The notes under the pieces were generated by a model. That model worked only from the letters and a program-made list of their open reading frames with translations. It searched no databases and had not been told where the DNA came from. Positions 1 through 5,466 of a stretch of 5,997 bases of DNA are shown here, piece after piece. The stretch's first letter is position 1. Every line of letters begins with the position of its first letter. Location of the stretch: positions 1-5,997 of the forward strand of contig JAIRVW010000187.1 of assembly GCA_031253705.1 (NCBI GenBank), written 5' to 3'. The position numbers were made by a program, and so were the translations under genes. The DNA comes from Brucellaceae bacterium. GTDB taxonomy: Bacteria; Pseudomonadota; Alphaproteobacteria; Rhizobiales; Rhizobiaceae.

Positions 1-141
1 GCCGACACCGACGCAATCGACCAGCTTGTTATTAACATAAAGCACCTCATTTTTGCCGGCAGCATTTGCCTGCTGTACCGGCAGAAATGCGGTCGCAAAC
101 AAAGCTGCCATCACGGCAGGCATCATCAGGGTCTTTTTCAT
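1..141 (-). CDS. Secreted DUF4377-like protein, N-terminal part only (runs off the left edge)
   Basis: Only the first 47 codons are in the window. The protein begins MKKTLMMPAVMAALFATAFL, a classic Sec signal peptide with two lysines, a hydrophobic core and a likely signal peptidase I site after ANA (residues 25-27). The product is therefore probably periplasmic or surface-located. The mature part starts AGKNEVLYVNNKLVDCVGVG. The LYV..KLVDC.GVG pattern resembles the start of DUF4377 domains, which are often found with META/HslJ-like domains in small exported proteins of unknown function. The start at 141 is chosen because GGAG (plus-strand CTCC, 148-151) lies 6 nt upstream. An in-frame ATG at 153 would add four residues but has no good ribosome binding site. 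It is divergent from the flavoprotein gene at 218. The signal peptide is clear; the family call rests on about 15 residues. Confidence 0.72.
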   Translation of the reverse strand, partial: MKKTLMMPAVMAALFATAFLPVQQANAAGKNEVLYVNNKLVDCVGVG

Positions 142-206
142 CAATATCTCCATCTTCGCTTCTTACTTGCGTCAGCACCGAACTTAGCTAAAACAACCTG
201 AACTGC

Positions 207-212
207 AGGTGA
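207..212 (+). promoter_or_regulatory. Ribosome binding site that decides the flavoprotein start
   Basis: AGGTGA lies 5 nt before the ATG at 218 and matches the extended anti-Shine-Dalgarno complement. It overlaps the alternative upstream GTG at 209, which has no comparable site in front of it. This supports translation from 218 rather than 209. Confidence 0.7.
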
Positions 213-217
213 ACCGG

Positions 218-1447
218 ATGACGTCTCAAAACACAAACAGCAACAGCAAAACCATAGCCATTATCGGCGGCGGCCCTTCAGGTCTTGCGGCTGCCGAAAT
301 TCTGTCCGCGCAAGGACATGCGGTTACGGTTTATGAAGCGATGCCAACCGTTGCGCGCAAATTCCTGCTGGCAGGCAAGTCCGGCCTGAACATAACGCAT
401 TCTGAGCCCTATGAACGCTTTCGCACACGCTATGGTTCCGCAACCCCGCGATTAATTCCGGCTCTGGATGCCTTTACTCCTGCCGATATTTGCCAATGGA
501 CGGAAGCGCTGGATATTGAAACCTTCACCGGCAGCTCCGGCCGCGTCTTTCCAAAACGCATGAAAGCATCACCCCTCCTGCGCAACTGGGGGGCACAACT
601 GGAGGCACAGGGCGTCACCATTCTCAAGAGCCATCGCTGGAAAAGCTTCAGCGGTGATGCCCTGTTATTCGATACACCTGAAGGTGAAAAGCAGATCAGC
701 CCCGATGCGACATTGCTGGCTTTAGGTGGCGCAAGCTATCCGCGCCTTGGCTCCGATGCCGCATGGGTGCCGTGGCTGACAGAAAAAGACATTGATATTG
801 CACCTTTCCAACCGGCCAATTGCGGTTTTGACGTCAATTGGAGCGACATCTTCCGCGAACGCTATGCAGGTGCACCGCTCAAATCCATTGCTGTCACATC
901 ACCGGCAGGCCGGATTGAAGGCGAATTCGTCATCTCGCAACACGGCATTGAAGGCAGCCTGATCTATGCCCATACGGCTGCTTTGCGTGATCAGCTGGAA
1001 AGCACCGGTACCACCAGCCTGTTTCTCGATCTCACACCGGCGCGAACTACTGAGCGGCTGATACACGATCTGACCAGGCAAGGCGGCAAAAGCAGCTTCT
1101 CCAACCGCCTGCGCAAGTCCACCGGTCTTGAAGGCGTAAAGGCAGCCTTATTACGAGAAGTCGTACCGGATATTCACCTATTGTCAGCGGAAGACCTCGC
1201 ACAACGGATCAAAAGCCTTGAAGTGCCTCTGCTCCGTCCGCGCCCGATTGCCGAGGCAATTTCCTCTGCCGGCGGCATTGTCTGGGATGAGGTCAACGAC
1301 AATTATATGCTGCATAAATTGCCGGGCATCTTCGTTGCCGGTGAAATGCTGGATTGGGAAGCCCCCACAGGCGGCTATCTGCTCACCGCCTGCTTTGCCA
1401 CCGGCCGCGCCGCTGCCCGCGGCATGCTTAAATGGTTGCAGGCTTAA
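218..1447 (+). CDS. TIGR03862-family FAD-dependent flavoprotein (HI0933/YhiN/BaiN superfamily)
   Basis: The predicted protein is 409 residues and cytoplasmic. It has an N-terminal Rossmann dinucleotide-binding motif, IAIIGGGPSGLAAAE (about 13-27), with an acidic residue ending the second strand (VTVYE, E40). A conserved GKSGLNITHSE block (53-63) follows, then GSSGRVFPKRMKAS (105-118), LALGGASYPRLGSD in the middle, and a C-terminal GEMLDWEAPTGGYLL block near residue 375-390. These are hallmarks of the HI0933-like flavoproteins, and the last block in particular fits the subfamily described as PP_4765-type. Members are thought to bind FAD and act as NAD(P)H-dependent oxidoreductases; the physiological substrate is not established. 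Related proteins include clostridial BaiN, a bile-acid reductase, but that activity should not be transferred here. The start is set by AGGTGA at 207-212. The stop overlaps the convergent rsmJ stop by 4 bp, with no obvious terminator between them. Confidence 0.9.
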   Translation: MTSQNTNSNSKTIAIIGGGPSGLAAAEILSAQGHAVTVYEAMPTVARKFLLAGKSGLNITHSEPYERFRTRYGSATPRLIPALDAFTPADICQWTEALDIETFTGSSGRVFPKRMKASPLLRNWGAQLEAQGVTILKSHRWKSFSGDALLFDTPEGEKQISPDATLLALGGASYPRLGSDAAWVPWLTEKDIDIAPFQPANCGFDVNWSDIFRERYAGAPLKSIAVTSPAGRIEGEFVISQHGIEGSLIYAHTAALRDQLESTGTTSLFLDLTPARTTERLIHDLTRQGGKSSFSNRLRKSTGLEGVKAALLREVVPDIHLLSAEDLAQRIKSLEVPLLRPRPIAEAISSAGGIVWDEVNDNYMLHKLPGIFVAGEMLDWEAPTGGYLLTACFATGRAAARGMLKWLQA

Positions 1448-2058
1448 ACGATCTTCGCCTTCACAAACACATCATAGCGGGTGCTTTTACCTAAAATCTG
1501 ATGCGACGGCTTGCGAATACCAGCCATCGGTTCGGCACGCAGCGGCCATTTCAACACAACACGGTTTTGTGCTGCTTCCAGCGCCACCTGCATCAGTCTT
1601 TCCGCATCGGGATCCGTACCGACAATCTCGCGGATTTGGCGCATTTCTTTCTTAACCAGCGCCGTATTTCCGCGCGGCGGATGCATCGGATCAACCAGCA
1701 CCACCTGCGGCTTCAGCTCCGGCAGCAATTCACTGGAGTCACCAAAGAGCAGCGTCATCCGCGCCACGGTCTCCGCCAAGCGTCCGCCCTCTGCCGCAGC
1801 ACGCTCCAGCCCTGCCGCCAGCAAGGCATGCATTTTCTCTGAACGCTCAATCAAAGTCACATTCGCACCGAGGGATGCCAGCAAAAACGCATCACGGCCC
1901 AGTCCGGCTGTTGCATCCACAATATCCGGCGTTGCGCCACGCACCAGCCCAGCCGCTTTGGCAAGTGCCTGCCCGCGCCCCTCACCGGAGCGGAACCGAT
2001 GGCCGACAGCCCCGCCGACAAAATCAACAATCAGGTCATTATCATCTGCTTGCTGCAT
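1444..2058 (-). CDS. rsmJ: 16S rRNA (guanine1516-N2)-methyltransferase, RsmJ family
   Basis: The predicted cytoplasmic protein is 204 residues. RsmJ uses S-adenosylmethionine to form N2-methylguanosine at G1516 in the 3' part of 16S rRNA (known from E. coli YhiQ). The family-specific blocks are visible in order: VDFVGGAVGHRF (11-22), GEGRGQALAKAAG (25-37), the SAM-binding motif VDATAGLGRDAF (47-58), an acidic end of strand two (LIER, E71), DPMHPP (123-128; E. coli has DPMFP) and LVKKEMR (134-140). The E. coli enzyme has about 45 more residues before VDFVGG, so this form lacks the usual N-terminal extension. ATG at 2058 is preferred over an in-frame TTG at 2079: GAGAGAG lies just upstream of the ATG, while the TTG has no ribosome binding site. 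It follows rluA by 8 nt and is probably translationally coupled to it. Activity of the short form is inferred from the intact catalytic core. Confidence 0.88.
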   Translation of the reverse strand: MQQADDNDLIVDFVGGAVGHRFRSGEGRGQALAKAAGLVRGATPDIVDATAGLGRDAFLLASLGANVTLIERSEKMHALLAAGLERAAAEGGRLAETVARMTLLFGDSSELLPELKPQVVLVDPMHPPRGNTALVKKEMRQIREIVGTDPDAERLMQVALEAAQNRVVLKWPLRAEPMAGIRKPSHQILGKSTRYDVFVKAKIV

Positions 2059-2066
2059 AGGCTCTC

Positions 2067-2732
2067 TCAAAACGGACAAGGTATGGTAAAAGTCACAGCA
2101 CGGCCGTCAGGGTGCCGGAAGCTCAGGCTTTCCGCATGCAGCAGCAAACGGTCAGCCGCCTGCAATGCAGCACCTTCCGCATAAAATTCATCACCCAGCA
2201 TAACATGTCCGATGGCTTTCATATGCACACGCAGCTGATGTGTTCGTCCGGTCAGCGGAAATAAACGCAGCCGTGTCGTCTGCTCTCCGCGTTCCAGCAC
2301 CTGCCAGCGGGTTTGCGCAGGCTTACCATGGTCATAATCCACACGATGACGCGGCTTGTTATTTTGATCAATCGCCAGCGGCAGATCAATCAGCCCCTCG
2401 TCCTCAGCCACATTCCCCCAGACCACCGAGATGTAGGACTTCTCCGTACTGCGCTCTTCAAACTGGCGGGCAATCTGCGCATGTGCTTTGCGGTTCAGTG
2501 ACATCAGCACGACGCCGGATGTATCTTTATCCAGACGATGAATCATCAGCGCTTGCGGAAACTGCTTCTGCACCCGTGTCGCTAAGCTGTCAGACAAAGC
2601 CGGATCACGCCCCGGCACGGATAAAAGCCCGCTCGGCTTATCCAGCACCAGAATATCCGTATCCTGATAGATCACGACGACCGGATCCAGAGGCGGATTA
2701 TAAACAGGGGAAACAGAAGAATATACGCTCAT
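2067..2732 (-). CDS. rluA: 23S rRNA/tRNA pseudouridine synthase RluA
   Basis: The protein is 221 residues, close to the 219 of E. coli RluA. RluA isomerises uridine to pseudouridine at U746 of 23S rRNA and U32 of several tRNAs. The sequence resembles RluA itself rather than RluC or RluD: there is no N-terminal S4 RNA-binding domain, and YNPPLDP (11-17) leads directly into the catalytic fold with DKPSGLLSVPGR (31-42). The catalytic motif HRLDKDTSG (65-73) contains the expected nucleophile Asp68. LPLAID, GKPAQT and the TGRTHQLRVHM block with GHVMLGDEFYA complete the family signature. The start at 2732 is backed by a strong ribosome binding site, GAGGGAG (plus-strand 2736-2742). It is the first gene of a two-gene unit with rsmJ and is divergent from the extensin-like gene across about 150 bp. 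Dual rRNA/tRNA specificity is inferred from family membership. Confidence 0.92.
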   Translation of the reverse strand: MSVYSSVSPVYNPPLDPVVVIYQDTDILVLDKPSGLLSVPGRDPALSDSLATRVQKQFPQALMIHRLDKDTSGVVLMSLNRKAHAQIARQFEERSTEKSYISVVWGNVAEDEGLIDLPLAIDQNNKPRHRVDYDHGKPAQTRWQVLERGEQTTRLRLFPLTGRTHQLRVHMKAIGHVMLGDEFYAEGAALQAADRLLLHAESLSFRHPDGRAVTFTIPCPF

Positions 2733-2884
2733 GAGCTCCCTCTAGCATGGTTTATCCGCCGCTTAGAAGGGCTGAGTTTTGGATTAAACGGAGAATAATC
2801 CGGAACTGAAACCGTAGTTCAGCGGTTTACCCAGGCATTCCCTGTAAAACCAACATCGGTTCTGCACACACGGAAAGGCCAGCA
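2733..2884. promoter_or_regulatory. Divergent intergenic region between rluA and the extensin-like gene, with inverted repeats
   Basis: These 152 bp separate the two divergent start codons and should carry promoters for both directions. I could not identify convincing -35/-10 pairs. Visible structure includes GGATTA (2781-2786) with its inverted copy TAATCC (2796-2801) around a 9-nt spacer, and AAACCG (2809-2814) with CGGTTT (2823-2828) around an 8-nt spacer. A third, overlapping pair is GAACT/AGTTC (2803-2807 and 2816-2820). The outer ends hold the ribosome binding sites of rluA (2736-2742) and of the extensin-like gene (GGAAAGG, 2872-2878). The inverted repeats could be operators or leader hairpins; none matches a regulator site I recognise. 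Confidence 0.4.
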
Positions 2885-3625
2885 ATGCGATATTTTTTGT
2901 CCCTCTGCCTGCTCCCTGCACTCGTTTTCACAACCCCGCTAATGGCTAAACCTGTCCCTGTTCCGGCAACAAAACCTGAGCAGGAAGAGAGCAAAACGGT
3001 AACACCGGCTCCGAAACCGGAAACCAAAGAAGCCCCTAAACCAGCCAAGCCGGAGGCACCTGAGACAGAACGTATCTATCAGGCAGCCTGCCTTCCGCTG
3101 TTACAGAATGATGTCTCGGGCAAAATCCTCCCGCCTGTGAATGAAGGACAATGTCAGATCAGAAGCCCGCTGGAAATCACGGCTTTTACCAAACCTGTGC
3201 CGATAGGCTTTGATCAGCCTGTCACCACCAATTGCACCATGGTTGTCGCGCTCAATGAGTGGATTGAGCAAGCGAACAGGCTGGCGAAAACTCATCTCGG
3301 CAGCGATATTAAAACCATCGGCACCGGCTCTCATTACCAGTGTCGCAATGTCAATAATGGTTCAGCAGGACGGATCTCCGAACATGCTTTCGGCAATGCG
3401 CTGGATATTATGTCTTTCACACTCACCAGCGGCGACATTACCACCCTTGCCAAAGACTGGAACGGTGAAGAAAAACAACGGACATTCTGGCGGGAACTGC
3501 ATAAAATCAGCTGCACTTATTTCATGACCGTTCTGGGACCGGAGGCCGATAGCGCCCATGAAACCAATCTGCATCTGGATATGGGTTGCCATGGCCAGTC
3601 CTGCACATCACGCATTTGCCAGTAG
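2885..3625 (+). CDS. Exported extensin-like family protein, putative M15-fold peptidoglycan peptidase
   Basis: The protein is 246 residues. Residues 1-21 form a Sec signal peptide, with likely cleavage after LMA. Residues 22-62 are a Pro/Lys/Glu-rich low-complexity linker that may span or contact the cell wall. From about residue 63 follows an extensin-like C-terminal domain (Extensin_2 type, common in Alphaproteobacteria despite its plant-derived name). SEHAFGNALD (165-174) matches the SxHxxGxAxD zinc motif of M15/LAS metallopeptidases and gives candidate ligands His167 and Asp174. HLD (230-232) near the C terminus would supply the third ligand, His230. Eight cysteines after the signal peptide (69, 90, 117, 153, 210, 235, 240, 245) suggest disulphides in the periplasm. 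The residue two before His230 is Asn228, where LAS enzymes normally have His (HxH). A periplasmic wall-hydrolase role is inferred. GGAAAGG 6 nt upstream supports the start. No terminator is evident after it. Confidence 0.85.
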   Translation: MRYFLSLCLLPALVFTTPLMAKPVPVPATKPEQEESKTVTPAPKPETKEAPKPAKPEAPETERIYQAACLPLLQNDVSGKILPPVNEGQCQIRSPLEITAFTKPVPIGFDQPVTTNCTMVVALNEWIEQANRLAKTHLGSDIKTIGTGSHYQCRNVNNGSAGRISEHAFGNALDIMSFTLTSGDITTLAKDWNGEEKQRTFWRELHKISCTYFMTVLGPEADSAHETNLHLDMGCHGQSCTSRICQ

Positions 3626-3696
3626 GACGAAATTCTGTAAAAAATAAACGCCCGATTTCCGGCGGTGCCAATCACGAACCATGATAGAGTTTCGTT

Positions 3697-4767
3697 ATGC
3701 TATTTTCATTACCCGCCCCCAAAACCCTCTATCAGGCACTTCTTGACCGTGATCAGTCCTATGACGGCCACGTCTTTGTCGGCGTTACCAGTACCGGTAT
3801 TTTCTGCCGCCTGTCCTGTCCGGCACGCAAACCGAAATTCGAAAACAGCCGCTTTTTCGATCATCCTGCCGCCTGTATGGAAGCCGGTTTTCGCCCGTGT
3901 CAGCGCTGCCGCCCGCTGGATTATTATCGCGGCAAAGAGCCGGTGGTCGCGAAACTGCTGGATTGCCTTGATGCGCGTCCCGATCATTTCTGGTGTGAAG
4001 ATGATCTCGTCGCTATGAAGCTCGATCCTTCCACAGTGCGTCGCGCTTTTAAACGTCATCTGGGCATGACATTTCTGGATATGGCACGCTTGCGCCGTAA
4101 AGCACGCGGGCTTGAAAGCATTGCCGCAGGCAATTCCGTAATCGATGCGCAGCTTGAGGCCGGTTATGATTCCGGCAGCGGTTTTCGTGAAGCAATCACA
4201 CAGCTGATCGGCGACACACCGGCGCAGCTGAAAGGGCGCGACCTGCTGAAAGCAGACTGGCTGGAAACGCCAATCGGCTCCATGCTGGCCGTTGCCGACC
4301 AGCATCATCTGCATTTGCTGGAGTTTTTTGAGCGCAAAGGTCTGCCAAACGAGCTGAAAAAACTGCGGCTCTACACTAAATCATCGATCAGCTTCGGGCG
4401 CCTGCCACCGATTGATCAGATTGAGGCAGAACTGAAGCTGTATTTCAGCGGCGGATTTACCGGCTTTAAAACCCCGCTAGCACTCTATGCTCCGGCCTTT
4501 ACCCGCTCTGTCTGGGATATGTTGCAGGAAATTCCGCTAGGCGAGACCCGCTCCTATGCCGAACTTGCAGAGCTGACCGGACGTCCGGATGCTGTACGAG
4601 CCGTCGCCAATGCTAATGGCGCCAATCAGCTGTCGATCATCATCCCGTGCCATCGTACCATTGGTTCGGACGGATCACTCACGGGATATGGTGGCGGCTT
4701 GTGGCGCAAACGCTGGCTGCTGGAGCACGAGAAACGTATGGCTGCCCAATCCGCCGCCGGAGCGTGA
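3697..4767 (+). CDS. ada: Ada: bifunctional methylphosphotriester/O6-methylguanine-DNA methyltransferase and AraC-type activator
   Basis: The protein is 356 residues, almost the same as E. coli Ada (354), with all domains present. Residues 1-78 are the Ada zinc domain with Cys37, Cys41, Cys68 and Cys71 in the motifs GIFCRLSCPARKP and GFRPCQRCRP; Cys37 corresponds to the E. coli phosphotriester acceptor Cys38. Residues about 85-180 form an AraC-type double helix-turn-helix region (STVRRAFKRHLGM ... ITQLIGDTPAQLKG). Residues about 186-350 are the methyltransferase domain with IPCHR, where Cys318 is the suicide acceptor for O6-methylguanine, followed by SDGSLTGYGGGLWRKRWLL. In known Ada proteins, self-methylation at the N-terminal cysteine turns the protein into an activator of its own gene and of other alkylation-repair genes. 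No alkB or alkA partner lies adjacent. The start at 3697 has only a weak ribosome binding site (AGAG at 3686-3689). I see no clear Ada box in the 71 bp upstream. Confidence 0.93.
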   Translation: MLFSLPAPKTLYQALLDRDQSYDGHVFVGVTSTGIFCRLSCPARKPKFENSRFFDHPAACMEAGFRPCQRCRPLDYYRGKEPVVAKLLDCLDARPDHFWCEDDLVAMKLDPSTVRRAFKRHLGMTFLDMARLRRKARGLESIAAGNSVIDAQLEAGYDSGSGFREAITQLIGDTPAQLKGRDLLKADWLETPIGSMLAVADQHHLHLLEFFERKGLPNELKKLRLYTKSSISFGRLPPIDQIEAELKLYFSGGFTGFKTPLALYAPAFTRSVWDMLQEIPLGETRSYAELAELTGRPDAVRAVANANGANQLSIIIPCHRTIGSDGSLTGYGGGLWRKRWLLEHEKRMAAQSAAGA

Positions 4768-4768
4768 T

Positions 4769-5314
4769 TTAAAACCCTTTATGGGTTTTCAGAAACTCTG
4801 TTTCCTCGGCTGTGTTTTCACGCCCGAGAACGGCATTGCGGTGCGGGAAGCGGCCAAAGTCCCTGACAATATCGCGATGCTCTTTGGCAAAGCCCAGAGC
4901 AAAATCATTGCCGAGCGCCTTATACAGCTTCACGCAATGTTCCTGATCTTCAACATTTTCGCTATGCATCAGCGGCAGATAGAAAAACTGCCGTGCCTTT
5001 TCATCCACCGCTTTGTCATAGTCATGCTCAAGCGCATATTTTGACAGCGCACAGGCCAGCGGATCACTGGCAAAGGCTTTCGGGCTGCCACGGAACATAT
5101 TACGCGGAAACTGATCGAAAATCAGTGTCAGTGCCAGAGCGCTTCTGGCATCAGCTTTCCATCTGCTGAGCGCACCATCCACCGCCTGTTCATAGATTGT
5201 GCTGAAACGCCGGATAATGTCTTTGTCCAGATCATCTGAGCGAACAAACCAATGTGCCTCTGTCGCTTCTGAAAACCAGAAATCCAGAATATCCTGCGGG
5301 GTTACCTGCGCCAT
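4769..5314 (-). CDS. DUF924 family protein
   Basis: The protein is 181 residues, the usual length for DUF924 (PF06041). It is predicted to be soluble and largely alpha-helical, with a fold described as TPR-like. Recognisable family blocks are the N-terminal ILDFWFSEATEAHWF (about 9-23), ALTLIFDQFPRNMFRGSPKAFASDP near the middle, FFYLPLMHSE and the C-terminal DFGRFPHRNAVLGRE. No signal peptide or membrane segment is visible. The molecular function of the family is not known to me, so none is assigned. The start at 5314 is preferred because AGGAGA (plus-strand 5323-5328) lies 8 nt upstream; a nearby ATG at 5321 is out of frame and only 1 nt from that site. It converges on ada with a 1-nt gap. 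It lies downstream of the transporter in the same direction but is separated from it by a strong terminator, so it is probably transcribed on its own. Confidence 0.9.
   Translation of the reverse strand: MAQVTPQDILDFWFSEATEAHWFVRSDDLDKDIIRRFSTIYEQAVDGALSRWKADARSALALTLIFDQFPRNMFRGSPKAFASDPLACALSKYALEHDYDKAVDEKARQFFYLPLMHSENVEDQEHCVKLYKALGNDFALGFAKEHRDIVRDFGRFPHRNAVLGRENTAEETEFLKTHKGF
4771..4789. terminator. Possible weak bidirectional terminator at the ada/DUF924 junction
   Basis: AAAACCC (4771-4777) and GGGTTTT (4783-4789) form a perfect 7-bp stem around the loop TTTAT. It starts 4 nt after the ada stop and encodes the last residues of the DUF924 protein. Only three GC pairs are present, and the T runs are part of the stem, so it is weaker than a textbook intrinsic terminator. 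Its position between convergent genes is suggestive. Confidence 0.4.
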
Positions 5315-5419
5315 AGATCATGTCTCCTGTCTGAATTCTATTAGACATACATAGAGCAAATCATCCGCCATACCAGTCTTCGGTGTTCCTGCATGACTCA
5401 ACAAACAAAACCGGCAAAC

Positions 5420-5448
5420 AAAAAAGGAGCCGCAAGCGGCTCCTTTTT
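5420..5448 (-). terminator. Strong intrinsic terminator of the MFS transporter gene
   Basis: GGAGCCG (5426-5432) pairs perfectly with CGGCTCC (5437-5443) around a 4-nt CAAG loop, and the stem is extended by flanking A and T runs. Read on the minus strand, the GC-rich hairpin is followed by six T residues (plus-strand A at 5420-5425). It begins 18 nt after the transporter stop codon. The T5 run on the plus strand means it could also stop transcription in the other direction, but no plus-strand gene ends here. It separates the transporter from the DUF924 gene. Confidence 0.9.
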
Positions 5449-5466
5449 CTCTCTCTGCCTGTCGGA

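Noticed and set aside
209..217. GTG at 209 as an upstream start of the flavoprotein
   Set aside because: The AGGTGA ribosome binding site overlaps this GTG and sits at ideal distance from the ATG at 218; nothing comparable precedes the GTG.
2059..2079. TTG at 2079 as the start of rsmJ
   Set aside because: It would overlap the rluA 3' end and has no Shine-Dalgarno-like sequence; the ATG at 2058 has a purine-rich site just upstream.
1511..2089. Long plus-strand open frame opposite rsmJ
   Set aside because: The translation is serine/arginine-rich with no family resemblance, and the minus strand encodes a clear RsmJ; it is an antisense shadow.
3639..3668. Terminator-like pattern on the minus strand (short GC stem followed by a T-rich tract) between the extensin-like gene and ada
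   Set aside because: The stem is only about 4 bp and there is no minus-strand gene upstream for it to terminate.
3709..4314. Long minus-strand open frame opposite the first half of ada
   Set aside because: It lies wholly inside the ada coding region and its translation resembles no known family.
5329..5346. Imperfect inverted repeat GTCT...AGAC just upstream of the DUF924 ribosome binding site
   Set aside because: Only four Watson-Crick pairs plus a wobble pair and one A-T pair; too weak to call a leader structure or operator.
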